Shown here piece after piece: positions 9,327 to 17,610 of a stretch of 64,000 nt of DNA. Every line of letters begins with the position of its first letter. Positions within the stretch are counted from its first letter, which is position 1. Position numbers and translations under genes: made by a program. This stretch comes from Pseudoalteromonas xiamenensis (GTDB lineage: Bacteria; Pseudomonadota; Gammaproteobacteria; Enterobacterales; Alteromonadaceae): the NCBI RefSeq assembly GCF_030994125.1, contig NZ_CP099917.1, forward strand, positions 2,960,001-3,024,000, in the 5' to 3' direction. The notes under the pieces are model-generated. The model saw only the letters and a program-made list of their open reading frames with translations. It was not told where the DNA came from and ran no database searches.

Positions 9327-9746
9327 TTGTCATTGATGAACATTGTTGAGCAATTGAAAAAACATGAAGGATACCGGCAATATCCTTACTACTGTACCGA
9401 AGGGAGGTTGACGATTGGATTTGGTCGAAACCTAGATGATGCTGGCGTCAATGAATTTGAAGCTGAGCAGCTACTAGCGAACGACATTGAAAATGCACGA
9501 GCCGGTGTGCGCAGGCGCATTAACTTACAACATTGTAATGAACCCCAACAAGCTGTCTTGGTGAATATGGCATTTAATCTAGGGATCAATGGCTTACTGG
9601 GATTCAAGAAAATGCTTAATGCGGTCGAATCTGGGGATTTTCAACAAGCAGCACTGGAAATGCTCAACAGCCGATGGGCATACCAAGTGCCAGCACGTGC
9701 TCAGGAGTTGGCGAAGCAAATGCTCTCAGGGGAATGGCAATCATGA
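9327..9746 (+). CDS. GH24 (T4-type) lysozyme / endolysin
   Basis: 139 residues with a TTG start preceded by GGAGAAG (an in-frame ATG three codons on is the alternative). It aligns with T4 lysozyme along its length: KKHEGYR at the catalytic Glu (E14), RLTIGFGRNLDD, NMAFNLG, GFKKMLNAV and SRWAYQVPARAQEL. In the catalytic triad the T4 Asp20 position is Cys (C23), with Thr at 29, so the triad is Glu-8aa-Cys-5aa-Thr. Cys is tolerated here in T4 lysozyme and occurs in natural GH24 endolysins. There is no signal peptide, so it depends on the adjacent holin. It cuts peptidoglycan to release the particles. Confidence 0.93.
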   Translation: MSLMNIVEQLKKHEGYRQYPYYCTEGRLTIGFGRNLDDAGVNEFEAEQLLANDIENARAGVRRRINLQHCNEPQQAVLVNMAFNLGINGLLGFKKMLNAVESGDFQQAALEMLNSRWAYQVPARAQELAKQMLSGEWQS

Positions 9747-10141
9747 GTTTGCTCGGCGATTTTTTCTCTGTGCAAACCGTTGCGCCCATTGAAGCTGTTG
9801 GCAAAATTTTGGATGAGCTTTTTACAAGCGATGAAGAAATGCTGCAGCAAGAAACTCTGAAAGCGCGAATGATCGCTAAGCAGGCGCAAATCCAAGCTGA
9901 GATAAATAAGGTGCAAGCGGCTCATCGAAGTGTGTTTGTCGCAGGCGCAAGACCATTTTTAATGTGGGTTTGTGGTTTCGGTTTCCTGTTTGCCTTTGTG
10001 ATTAATCCGATTTTGCAGTGGTTGTGGCCGGAACATGGTACGCCAGTACTGCCCTTGGATGTCATGATGGAATTAACATTGGGTATGTTAGGACTTGCGG
10101 GCTTGCGTACCGTGGAAAAAATCAAAGGAGTTTCTAAGTGA
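9743..10141 (+). CDS. Holin, 3-TM type
   Basis: About 132 residues from the ATG at 9743, which overlaps the lysozyme stop as ATGA; an ATG at 9734 is a close alternative. A short N-terminal segment is followed by a charged helical stretch (KARMIAKQAQIQAEINKVQA) and two hydrophobic segments (ARPFLMWVCGFGFLFAFVIN and VMMELTLGMLGLAGL), as in the GTA-type holin_3TM family. It should form the membrane lesion that lets the lysozyme reach the cell wall. Tight translational coupling to the lysozyme supports this. Confidence 0.8.
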   Translation: MSLLGDFFSVQTVAPIEAVGKILDELFTSDEEMLQQETLKARMIAKQAQIQAEINKVQAAHRSVFVAGARPFLMWVCGFGFLFAFVINPILQWLWPEHGTPVLPLDVMMELTLGMLGLAGLRTVEKIKGVSK

Positions 10142-10386
10142 GTCAGCCAGAACAGTGGCAAATGAAAAAGGAACTCAATTTAGCCCATGTATTAACCACA
10201 CTTGCGTTGCTCGTTTCAGGGATTTTATACATCAACGACCTTGATAAGCGCATTATCACGAATACTCAAGAGTTGAATCATATTAAGCAAATCCGTAATG
10301 AAGATCAAAAACGGATTGAAAAACGACTTGATTCGATAGAGAAAAAACTTGATGCCTTGTTGAGCGTAAATCGCCCCCTTTCTTGA
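10138..10386 (+). CDS. Small membrane-anchored coiled-coil protein (possible spanin-like lysis accessory)
   Basis: 82 residues with a GTG start that overlaps the holin stop (GTGA). There is one membrane segment (about residues 18-35, LAHVLTTLALLVSGILYI), then a charged coiled coil to the C-terminus (IRNEDQKRIEKRL, DSIEKKLDALL). This topology resembles inner-membrane spanins and XhlA/DUF2730-like phage proteins. No separate outer-membrane lipoprotein partner is visible. Its position as the last gene of the lysis cassette supports a lysis role, but this is inference. Confidence 0.55.
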   Translation: MSQPEQWQMKKELNLAHVLTTLALLVSGILYINDLDKRIITNTQELNHIKQIRNEDQKRIEKRLDSIEKKLDALLSVNRPLS

Positions 10387-10417
10387 CTTCGCTTTACCTT
10401 CTTATAAGGAGATAATT

Positions 10418-11248
10418 TTGAACAATGCTATTGAATTGGCAGGGTTGGCAGCGCCTGACATTATTGAGCCGTTGAACTATCAGCAAATTTATGAACAGAT
10501 GCAGCAAACGTTACAAACTGAAATACCAGACTTCACCACCCTGCCATCCGACCCGGTTAATAAATTACTTGAGTTAACGGCTTATCGTGAACTCTTACTA
10601 CGTCAACGGGTTAATGACGCGGCACGGTCTGTTATGTTGGCATTTGCGCAAGGTAAAGATCTTGACCACTTAGGTGCGTTGTTTGGCGTGGCACGTAAAA
10701 GCGACGAAGATGATGAGAGATATCGTGAGCGTATTCCGTTGTCGTTAGAAAGCTACAGTATGGCAGGGACAATGGGCGCTTATCAGTATCAAACACTGAG
10801 TGCATCGAAACAGGTGAAAGACGTTTTTGTGGACTCTTCCAATCCCGGTATTGTTGATGTCCATGTGCTTGCTGAACAAGACTCAGATGGCCCAGCTGTA
10901 AAAGCGATGGTTGAAGCGCATCTCAATGATGAAGACATACGTCCGTTGACTGATAAAGTCATTGTTCACCTTGTTGAACCAACTCGTTACAGCATTGAAG
11001 CACGAATATTTTTCAATGTTGGGGTTAGTACCGAGCCTGTAAAGCTTGCCATACATCACGCTTTGGACACGTTTATTCGCGAACACTTTCGTTTAGGTAA
11101 AGAACTGCCGTATTCCGGGATCATCGATGCCTTGCATCAACCTGGGGTCAGGAAGGTGGCACTGATTTCACCGACGAGGGACTTCCAAGCACAGAGTGCT
11201 CAAGCTTATTTGTGTGGACAACCGATATTGAGTTATCCAGAGGAGTAG
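10418..11248 (+). CDS. Baseplate wedge protein J, copy 1
   Basis: 276 residues, P2 gpJ / baseplate_J family (related to T4 gp6). TTG start with AAGGAG 8 bp upstream. Family landmarks are LAGLAAPDIIEPLNY at the N-terminus, LLELTAYRELLLRQRVNDAA, the segment AQGKDLDHLGALFGV, and a C-terminal LHQPGVRKVALISP. gpJ forms the inner wedge of the baseplate that contacts tube, sheath and protein I. It starts the first J-I-fibre module, directly after the lysis genes, and overlaps the I1 frame. It lacks the ~20-residue insertion present in J2 and J4. Confidence 0.93.
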   Translation: MNNAIELAGLAAPDIIEPLNYQQIYEQMQQTLQTEIPDFTTLPSDPVNKLLELTAYRELLLRQRVNDAARSVMLAFAQGKDLDHLGALFGVARKSDEDDERYRERIPLSLESYSMAGTMGAYQYQTLSASKQVKDVFVDSSNPGIVDVHVLAEQDSDGPAVKAMVEAHLNDEDIRPLTDKVIVHLVEPTRYSIEARIFFNVGVSTEPVKLAIHHALDTFIREHFRLGKELPYSGIIDALHQPGVRKVALISPTRDFQAQSAQAYLCGQPILSYPEE

Positions 11249-11253
11249 TGTTA

Positions 11254-12150
11254 ATGGCGGACCATAGCAAACTCTTACCAAGTAATTACACGGAGTTGGA
11301 GCATCAAATTGTTGAGGCAATTGATACTTTACCTGAACGCTTATCTCTTACGCCAACGATACCCGAACACATTGGTAAACAATGGGACCCTGAGACTTGC
11401 CCTGAAACACTTCTGCCTTGGCTTGCATGGTCATTGTCTGTCGATGATTGGGATGAGAAATGGCCAGTAACGACGAAACGTGCACTCATTGCGCGTTCGG
11501 TGGACATTCACAAACACAAAGGGACTGTGGGGGCAGTAAAACGCGCATTGTCATCTCTTGGCGTCAAAGTTGAATTTTTTGAGTGGTTTCAAGACGTCGA
11601 TGAACTCGCACTCGCACCGCACCATTCAGGTGAACCGAACACATTTACCTTTATCGCTTGGGCAAACGAAGTTCCGTTCACAAGTGAAGCGGTGGTGCTA
11701 AGTCAGGCGGTATATGACGCTATTTTTCGTGTTACCAATCAAACCAAACCACAACGTGCACATTTCAAATTCTTAGTCGGGGCTAAACTGGATTTAGGTG
11801 TGCAAATAGCGTCTACTTCTAGTGGGATGCAAGTGGGGCGTTTAACTTACCAAACGCAACCTGTCAACGCAGCCTCGAGTGAAATGACGGTAGGGGTAAG
11901 CGTTGTGGATAGCCAGCGTATGGCTGTCAAACGGCAGTACGGACAAACCCAAGCGGTAAATAGCTACAGTCGCTCCGACCTAGGGATGGCTGTTGTCTTT
12001 CACAATCGACGTCAACAGGTTGGTCGATACTATTTTAGTAATGACCAAAAATTACCAAAGGGATGCTATTACTGGGATGCCAATCCCGCTATCGCGTTGC
12101 ACCTGTCGAACCGACGTTTCTCTGTCGGTCGTTTTTATCTTCATACCTGA
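11254..12150 (+). CDS. Baseplate tail protein I, copy 1, with C-terminal extension
   Basis: 298 residues from the ATG at 11254 (preceded by GAGGAG). The first ~180 residues are the P2 gpI / tail_P2_I domain: WDPETCPETLLPWLAWSLSVDDWDEKW, HKHKGTVGAVKRAL, then EWFQD. P2 gpI is about 176 residues, so here about 115 residues are added, made of short beta-rich motifs (QVGRLTY, QVGRYYF, SVGRFYLHT). gpI joins the baseplate wedge to the fibre, so the extension probably shapes a fibre attachment surface. It lies 5 bp after J1. Confidence 0.9.
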   Translation: MADHSKLLPSNYTELEHQIVEAIDTLPERLSLTPTIPEHIGKQWDPETCPETLLPWLAWSLSVDDWDEKWPVTTKRALIARSVDIHKHKGTVGAVKRALSSLGVKVEFFEWFQDVDELALAPHHSGEPNTFTFIAWANEVPFTSEAVVLSQAVYDAIFRVTNQTKPQRAHFKFLVGAKLDLGVQIASTSSGMQVGRLTYQTQPVNAASSEMTVGVSVVDSQRMAVKRQYGQTQAVNSYSRSDLGMAVVFHNRRQQVGRYYFSNDQKLPKGCYYWDANPAIALHLSNRRFSVGRFYLHT

Positions 12151-12408
12151 TCTTTGCGCAATCCTGCGCTGAGACAACAGTCTTTTCACTGCCAACGGGT
12201 TATTACAACGCCCGCGCCAATGCGCAGCCTTATCTCACGCGTTTCGCTAATACCTTGTTGCTGAAGAGAACCATTAAAAACCAAAAACACATTCCTTCTA
12301 AATAGGACGTAATTAGCGCGGCGATATTGAAAGATTCGCGCGTTCAATATGCGTTTAGAACGCAGGGATTTGTTTTTGGTCTAACTATAACTTAAGGAGA
12401 ATTGTGCG
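12151..12408. other. Intergenic gap between I1 and H1
   Basis: About 258 bp separate I1 from the fibre adaptor H1, unusually long inside a J-I-H module. I find no copy of the GGTCA palindrome and no clear terminator. A strong ribosome site (AAGGAGAATT) precedes the GTG start of H1. A promoter of another type cannot be excluded. Confidence 0.4.
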
Positions 12409-12954
12409 GTGAGCACCATCTTAAGGCCGACCATTACCATGGCGGGATTGGAAGCTGTGTTTAATGCACAGAAAAATGGTTTCCAAGCCAAAATAAGCAA
12501 AGTAGGACTTGGAACTGGCAACTACACGCCAGATCAAAGTCGTACACGTTTAGAAAAAGAAGTGCATAAAGTGTTGGTCGCGAGCGGCCAAGACAAAGGC
12601 AATGCGCAAATTCATATGAGTGTGATTGATGACACCAATCACAATTTCTGGGTAAACGAAGTTGGCTTTTTTATCGAAAAGGAAGAGAACGGTAAAAAGG
12701 TCGATGTGCTTTTTGCTGTGTATTCACACCCAGATAAGCCTATTGCCTACAAGTCAGCGGAAGTGGACCTATTACTCGCGTTTGACTTGGTGTTGACGGG
12801 TGTACCTGCTGATGCAATCACCATTGTCGACAGCGGCGTTGACTTGAATATTCTCATCGCCCCAGAACTGGCCAAAGTCGGTGCGGCGCAAATTAGCAAT
12901 ATGTATCGTCATTTAAAACAGAAATTTGAATTAATGGATAAAGGGATTTTGTAG
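12409..12954 (+). CDS. Tail-collar fibre adaptor (gpH N-terminal type), copy 1
   Basis: 181 residues, GTG start. It matches the N-terminal particle-binding domain of P2 gpH-type fibres (phage tail-collar fibre, DUF3751): LRPTITMAGLEAVFNA, then KISKVGLGTGNYTPD, NFWVNEVGFF, LLLAFDLVLTGVPADAITIVDSGVDLNI, followed by a short coiled coil. In P2 this domain is the start of one long fibre. Here the gene stops after it, and the receptor-binding parts are in separate genes downstream. It is likely the common adaptor on which fibres A, B or C sit. Confidence 0.85.
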   Translation: MSTILRPTITMAGLEAVFNAQKNGFQAKISKVGLGTGNYTPDQSRTRLEKEVHKVLVASGQDKGNAQIHMSVIDDTNHNFWVNEVGFFIEKEENGKKVDVLFAVYSHPDKPIAYKSAEVDLLLAFDLVLTGVPADAITIVDSGVDLNILIAPELAKVGAAQISNMYRHLKQKFELMDKGIL

Positions 12955-12963
12955 GAGTAACGC

Positions 12964-13755
12964 ATGGCATTAGAACAAGATATTGGGGCACTGATAGCCT
13001 CAACCAATCAGTTGACTGCGGTCGTTGATAACAAGGCACAAGCTTTAGATAAACAAATGGCCGCGCTTGACGCACGCGTGGCGAAAAAAGAACAGGAAGT
13101 AACCAAGTTTCTGCAAGAGGCAATGCCAGAAACTCGCTATGTACAGGATATTTTTATCGGTGGTTCAAAAGACTATTTGTATCCGGTGTGGTGGACATTT
13201 CCATCAAATGGGCATGGTGTTGGTAAGCTTACCTTCGCTCGTGAATATCACTGGAATGGTGGAGCAGGGGAGCGGCCGTTAAATACAGGGTCAGTGCATC
13301 AAGCCGCTCTATTACTCGAATTAGAAGGGAATGCCTGTCAATGGTCAGGAGACGCAAACTTTATGAACATCAAGCGTTTCAGCGAGCGTTATGCGAACAC
13401 TGCAAGCCATGTAAGTTTTATGATGCAATGTAAAGCTGAAAAAGTTGATCCGAATAGAGATCTATATGGTGGTGGAGCAGATGGCTCGGTTGGTCCTTGG
13501 TCTTATATCTCTAGTGGTCTTTATTTACGAGGTGGTGGCTTAAAGTATCGCATCACGAAAAACTGGAAAGGGGACGTTTACTATAACGATGGAAGCTCAA
13601 TGGAACGTAAAGTGATTTACGAGTATAACGTTCCAAATGCCACTTCAACAGTCCGTTGGTTTGTTGAACCTATCCCATTTAGTGAACGCAAAGCGCCAAT
13701 TGCAAACACCATCCCATATGTTAATCACCCTTATACACCACCAGCAACCGCCTAA
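12964..13755 (+). CDS. Tail fibre / receptor-binding protein A
   Basis: 263 residues. The N-terminal ~50 residues (MALEQDIGALIASTNQLTAV and a following coiled coil) are nearly shared with fibres B (14226) and C (15373). The rest is unrelated to theirs and beta-rich (GGGLKYRITKNWKGDVYY). A constant attachment end with a variable tip is the pattern of exchangeable receptor-binding proteins. It begins 10 bp after H1 and is followed by its own small partner gene. No enzymatic motif is seen. Confidence 0.7.
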   Translation: MALEQDIGALIASTNQLTAVVDNKAQALDKQMAALDARVAKKEQEVTKFLQEAMPETRYVQDIFIGGSKDYLYPVWWTFPSNGHGVGKLTFAREYHWNGGAGERPLNTGSVHQAALLLELEGNACQWSGDANFMNIKRFSERYANTASHVSFMMQCKAEKVDPNRDLYGGGADGSVGPWSYISSGLYLRGGGLKYRITKNWKGDVYYNDGSSMERKVIYEYNVPNATSTVRWFVEPIPFSERKAPIANTIPYVNHPYTPPATA

Positions 13756-13770
13756 TCTTTAAGGATAAAT

Positions 13771-14085
13771 ATGATTATTGAAAAACTAACCATTGGCCAA
13801 ACAGAATTGGTCAATGTCCCTGCGGACGAAAAAACGCTGCTCGATTTAGGTGTTGCTAAGCTAGATATAGCAGCCCTTTTGGCGGAGGCAAAAATGACCC
13901 AGCTTACTGCCCAGTGCCAACATGCGCGCAGTTACGCCTACCACACCAGCTCTGACGGTTTGGCATTTGACTACTTAGCTGCGGTTGCCGAGTTTGGTGA
14001 GAGCAGTGAACAAGCCACAACGGCTAAACAAGCTTGGTTACAAGCGCGTCAAACCATTAAAACGCGTTACCCAAAACCTGAGTAA
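13771..14085 (+). CDS. Small fibre partner / assembly chaperone A
   Basis: 104 residues, mostly helical in its C-terminal half, ending in ARQTIKTRYPKPE. The same type of ending closes the partners of fibre B (INERYPKPL) and of the fourth module (IKTRYPFPSL). Its position immediately after the fibre gene is that of tail-fibre assembly chaperones in phages. I do not recognise a named family, so the function is inferred from position and this shared ending. Confidence 0.55.
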   Translation: MIIEKLTIGQTELVNVPADEKTLLDLGVAKLDIAALLAEAKMTQLTAQCQHARSYAYHTSSDGLAFDYLAAVAEFGESSEQATTAKQAWLQARQTIKTRYPKPE

Positions 14086-14143
14086 TTTTACCTAAGTAGT
14101 AACGAACTGCGAGCGCAACAGGCTCGCTGACATTGCAATCAAT

Positions 14144-14167
14144 AACCCACCAATCGGTGGGTTTTTT
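14144..14167 (+). terminator. Intrinsic terminator between fibre A and fibre B units
   Basis: AACCCACC-AATC-GGTGGGTT hairpin followed by a run of T. It stands about 60 bp before the fibre B start, inside the run of co-directional fibre genes. Confidence 0.85.
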
Positions 14168-14225
14168 ATTGCCTACAACACACAAACTCTGCGCAGTATC
14201 TGAGTTTTTATATATGGAGAAAAAC

Positions 14226-15074
14226 ATGGCATTAGAACAAGATATTGCCGATTTAATTAAGTCAGCGGATCGGCTGACCGATACCGTTGATCATAAAATT
14301 CAAAGCATTCAAGCTGAGCTCGACGCCAAAAAAGCGGAAATTGACCGTCGTTTAGCAGCAAAAGAAAAGGTGGTGGATTCCTACTTACTAAACGCTCGAA
14401 ATGAACAAGGTTTTGAAGTCCAAAATTACAATCACGACTTTATGGATCTTTACGACCGTGGAGACATAAAACTCCCCGTTGGCATGGGTTTGCATGCGGA
14501 TAATCCACTAAATGACTATTTTGACATTGAAATCATTCCTGTAACTTCGGGAGCTGAACCAGATAAGCGTCACGATGTTGCACAAGAGTTATTAACTGCA
14601 ATGAACATAGGTCGAGGCACACAGCACTTTAGTGGTTCATTTAATATCTTACATTTAAAACACAAAGCAAATATGCCTTTACCAACCAAATGGGTTTTCT
14701 TTATACCGCAACAACATGTCAAAACAGGACAAGGCGCTTCTTTCTTGTGCTGGGCAAAAGGCAAGGGATTCAATTGGCGAATGGATACTAACATGCAATG
14801 GAAACAAGTGGTTTATGCATGGCATCCGTCTGCAAATCCAGGAACTTACGTGCACATCGATGTATATATGCATGAAGTTGGTGGAGAACTCTATTTAGCA
14901 TTACCGACAATTGTGACCGGTGTTTGGCCTGAAGGTCGTGTGCTTGGCAATTTATACAGTCAAAAGAATGAAATGTATAGAAAAGGTGCAGCTTGGTTTG
15001 ATGTCAGCTTATTTGATGCGTTTCATGATGGAAACACCGCGGCAGGCGGTGATCCTGCGAATGATAGAGTTTAG
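14226..15074 (+). CDS. Tail fibre / receptor-binding protein B
   Basis: 282 residues from the ATG at 14226, chosen because it begins MALEQDIADLIKSADRL, the same start as fibres A and C, and has a GGAG site just upstream. The N-terminal ~55 residues are a coiled coil (IQSIQAELDAKKAEIDRRLA). The C-terminal part differs from A but has a segment in common with C (TGRGTQHFSGSFNI in type, compare DTQYFAGSFNI) and a similar LPTIVTGVWP / LPAVVTGDVP end. It is a second, alternative tip for the first module. Confidence 0.7.
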   Translation: MALEQDIADLIKSADRLTDTVDHKIQSIQAELDAKKAEIDRRLAAKEKVVDSYLLNARNEQGFEVQNYNHDFMDLYDRGDIKLPVGMGLHADNPLNDYFDIEIIPVTSGAEPDKRHDVAQELLTAMNIGRGTQHFSGSFNILHLKHKANMPLPTKWVFFIPQQHVKTGQGASFLCWAKGKGFNWRMDTNMQWKQVVYAWHPSANPGTYVHIDVYMHEVGGELYLALPTIVTGVWPEGRVLGNLYSQKNEMYRKGAAWFDVSLFDAFHDGNTAAGGDPANDRV

Positions 15075-15085
15075 GAGGAACAATA

Positions 15086-15307
15086 ATGTCAATTTTAGTG
15101 ATCACACAATCTGGAATTAATTCAATCGAAAAAGCGAAATGGGATAGCAATATATCCTTGGCACGAAGAAAAGAGTTAGATCCACTTGTACTGGAACTCC
15201 AACGAAAAATTGCTGGTGAATATTCAGCTGAAGAAGTAGAGGCTGCTCGTTTGAACGTAGCGTCTAAAGATAAAGAAATTAACGAACGTTACCCTAAACC
15301 TTTGTAA
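15086..15307 (+). CDS. Small fibre partner / assembly chaperone B
   Basis: 73 residues, helical and charged, ending in KEINERYPKPL like the partners of fibre A and of the fourth-module fibre. It begins 11 bp after fibre B with a GGAGGA site. It is probably the dedicated chaperone or cap of fibre B. No named family is recognised. Confidence 0.5.
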   Translation: MSILVITQSGINSIEKAKWDSNISLARRKELDPLVLELQRKIAGEYSAEEVEAARLNVASKDKEINERYPKPL

Positions 15308-15331
15308 CAACAATAACAACCTTGAATTGAT

Positions 15332-15355
15332 GGCCTGACTTTTCAGGCCTTTTTT
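15332..15355 (+). terminator. Intrinsic terminator between fibre B and fibre C units
   Basis: GGCCTGA-CTTT-TCAGGCC stem directly followed by TTTTTT. The T run ends 17 bp before the fibre C start, so the terminator nearly touches the ribosome site of the next gene. Confidence 0.9.
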
Positions 15356-15372
15356 ATATATGGAGAAAAATC

Positions 15373-16137
15373 ATGGCACTAGAACAAGATATTGCCAATT
15401 TAATTGATGCATCAAATAACTTAACGACCATAGTCGATAATAAAATCCAAAGTATTGATGCGCGTGTAAAAGAAGCCAAAACACAAGTGGATGGCTACAT
15501 CAACCAAGTTAACGGTTTTATAAACTCTCAGCGGGCTAAGCAATCGCATTTTCGCTTAACCAAAAACCAAGCTTTGATCCCTAATGCGGACAATAGCTTT
15601 CCGCTGCATTGGAGCAGTGGGTATGTTAAATCAGCAAAATTGGTGGAAACGGTTAGTACAGGGGTTGAAGCCAACGCACGCTCTCCGCTTGCGCGCGAAT
15701 TTTTGCGTGCTATCAATAGCGATACACAATACTTCGCAGGTAGTTTTAATATTTGGGAATTGGAATATCAGCCGAATCGTGGTGGAGAACAAAAGAATCT
15801 TTATGCATATCTGATGTATCAGTATTTCCGTCGTCCTACCGAGGTTACCGTTGGTGCCATCGTCAAACATATAAAGGGAGTGGTACCTAACAGCTATTGG
15901 TGCCAAGGCCTCAAAGCGAATGAAGAAGCCAAACTGTGTGGTATGTACATAGGTGCGGATAGCCGCAACACCTATAGCCATTGCCACCCCTATGTCGCGG
16001 GTGAAGGTCGACCAGAAACGGAAACGGGTATTATCCAAGTCGCGTTACCTGCTGTAGTTACGGGCGATGTGCCACTCGACAAAGCATGGGGACAATTTGC
16101 TTACCTAGGCGACGCGGATCAAGCCGCATTTAACTAA
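15373..16137 (+). CDS. Tail fibre / receptor-binding protein C
   Basis: 254 residues, the third member of the tandem fibre set. The N-terminus (MALEQDIANLIDASNNL) and following coiled coil match A and B. The tip shares limited motifs with B (TQYFAGSFNI, LPAVVTGDVP), so B and C are closer to each other than to A. It is preceded by a terminator and GGAGAAAAA. Confidence 0.7.
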   Translation: MALEQDIANLIDASNNLTTIVDNKIQSIDARVKEAKTQVDGYINQVNGFINSQRAKQSHFRLTKNQALIPNADNSFPLHWSSGYVKSAKLVETVSTGVEANARSPLAREFLRAINSDTQYFAGSFNIWELEYQPNRGGEQKNLYAYLMYQYFRRPTEVTVGAIVKHIKGVVPNSYWCQGLKANEEAKLCGMYIGADSRNTYSHCHPYVAGEGRPETETGIIQVALPAVVTGDVPLDKAWGQFAYLGDADQAAFN

Positions 16138-16151
16138 CAAGGAGAGTCACA

Positions 16152-16616
16152 ATGGCAAAATTAATCGTAAACAATCACATCGTCGAGCACTTTTTCGATG
16201 CCAACACGCCATTTGCGGTTGCTGCTCAGTTAGTGTTTGAACAATATGGCGAAAACGCACGTTTTGATATTCAGCTATCAGAGGCTGAACAAAAAGTAGC
16301 TTACCGTCAAGATATTCGTAACCAAGTCGCGACTCAAGTCGCCGATAGCGATTCGCTGCTAGGCACCACCTCAGACACCGTTCATCTGTTACTTAATGAA
16401 CTCAGTGGCTTTATCAATAAACTGGCCAATGCGCAAAGTTTGGCTGAAATGCGCGCATCTGCCACCAGCTTACAAGCTGCCATTGGTCATATTGAAACGC
16501 AAGTTTTAGCCGGAGACCTTCAGTTTCCTTACCAAGTAAAAGGGTTAGAATCGGTCAATGCTGAAATTGTCCGTCGTGCAAATGGCGTGAATTTGGTGCT
16601 TAAAAGCACATCCTAA
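16152..16616 (+). CDS. Fibre C partner protein
   Basis: 154 residues, 14 bp after fibre C, with GGAGAG upstream. It begins KLIVNNHIVEHFFDANTPF, similar in style to the start of the small partner at 46900 (KVLHNNQLVAIL), and is largely helical. It lacks the RYPxP ending of the other partners. By position it is the assembly partner of fibre C; the family is not recognised. Confidence 0.5.
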   Translation: MAKLIVNNHIVEHFFDANTPFAVAAQLVFEQYGENARFDIQLSEAEQKVAYRQDIRNQVATQVADSDSLLGTTSDTVHLLLNELSGFINKLANAQSLAEMRASATSLQAAIGHIETQVLAGDLQFPYQVKGLESVNAEIVRRANGVNLVLKSTS

Positions 16617-16643
16617 AAAAGCGGCCGCGAGGCCGCCTTTTTT
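16615..16643 (+). terminator. Intrinsic terminator closing the first fibre module
   Basis: A run of A, then a GCGGCC-GCGA-GGCCGC stem and TTTTTT, overlapping the stop codon of the fibre C partner gene. It lies about 65 bp upstream of J2. I see no GGTCA palindrome between this terminator and J2. Confidence 0.9.
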
Positions 16644-16707
16644 ACTTCTACTTGTTACTGTCATCTTGTTTTAGCCCGCTGTTTTCTCCTGTTTTGTTGG
16701 AACCACC

Positions 16708-17610
16708 ATGTCTACTCAAATACTCGATTTAGCCAAATTACCCGCACCTGATCTTATTGAAGAATTGGACTTTGAGTCATTGGTAATACAATTAAAATCT
16801 CAACTAAGTGCATTGAATGAACCGCTTGCGGCTGTGTTGTCGTTGGAATCAGAGCCTCTTACTCAGCTTCTCAATACCTTTGCTTATCAACAGTTGTTGC
16901 TGCGAAGCAGGATCAATCACGTAGCAAAAGCGAACTTGCTTGCGACTGCTCAGCACGCAGACTTAGAGCATATTGCAGCACGTTACGGGGTACAAAGATT
17001 ACGTGACGAGAGCGATGAACGTTTAAGAATGCGAACACAAAAGGCCTACCACAGTTTAAACACGGCAGGTACGGAAGAAAGTTACACTTACCACACACTG
17101 TCCACAGACCCTCGCATTAAAGACGTGTATGTTGCAAGCCCGTCGCCGTGCCATGTGCAATTGACCATTTTAAGCAATGAATCCAAATCAGGTACTCCGA
17201 GTTCATCCCTTCTCAATAAATTAGCGGTCACTTTTGGGCTTATCGAAGGGGACCAAACACAGGTGTCGGATAAATTACAAACACAAAAAGTCCGTCCGAT
17301 AGGGGATTGGGTCGAAATCCTTCCTGCAAAAACCAGATCTTTTTCGATAAACGCCAAAGTGAAACTGGAACTTGGTCCTGGTAGTGAGGCGGTTAAGCGC
17401 CAAGTCCTTTCTTCACTTGAAGCCTTTCTAGCAGAACGACATGGACTTGGAAAAGCCATCAAACGTTCCGCTTTGTTTGCCGTTTTACATCAAGCAGGGG
17501 TGGAGGAAATCGAATTAAGCAGTCCCATTGAAAATATTAACGTGCAAAAGGACGAAGTCGCATTATGTGAAAATGATCTGTCAGGTATTACGTTTGAGGT
17601 ACTGCTATGA
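16708..17610 (+). CDS. Baseplate wedge protein J, copy 2
   Basis: 300 residues, baseplate_J / gpJ family: LAKLPAPDLIEELDFESL, LLNTFAYQQLLLRSRINHVAKANLLATAQHADLEHIAARYGV in blocks, and a C-terminal LHQAGVEEIELSSP. It is closer to J4 than to J1 or J3: both carry an extra segment (FGLIEGDQTQ here, FGLTSDGKET in J4) and an RPIGD/RPLGD motif. It overlaps I2 by ATGA. It has no visible copy of the shared promoter and sits just after a terminator, so its transcription probably relies on read-through or another promoter. Confidence 0.92.
   Translation: MSTQILDLAKLPAPDLIEELDFESLVIQLKSQLSALNEPLAAVLSLESEPLTQLLNTFAYQQLLLRSRINHVAKANLLATAQHADLEHIAARYGVQRLRDESDERLRMRTQKAYHSLNTAGTEESYTYHTLSTDPRIKDVYVASPSPCHVQLTILSNESKSGTPSSSLLNKLAVTFGLIEGDQTQVSDKLQTQKVRPIGDWVEILPAKTRSFSINAKVKLELGPGSEAVKRQVLSSLEAFLAERHGLGKAIKRSALFAVLHQAGVEEIELSSPIENINVQKDEVALCENDLSGITFEVLL

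Noticed and set aside
12063..12305. Small protein overlapping the end of I1
   Set aside because: Different frame from I1, no ribosome site and protein composition unlike its neighbours; treated as a shadow frame.
12964..16616. DNA-inversion fibre switch
   Set aside because: No invertase gene and no inverted crossover sites were seen; all units have the same orientation.
16615..16643. Degenerate palindromic promoter before J2
   Set aside because: The stem GCGGCC/GGCCGC with a T run is a terminator; arm spacing and downstream hexamer do not match the five promoters.
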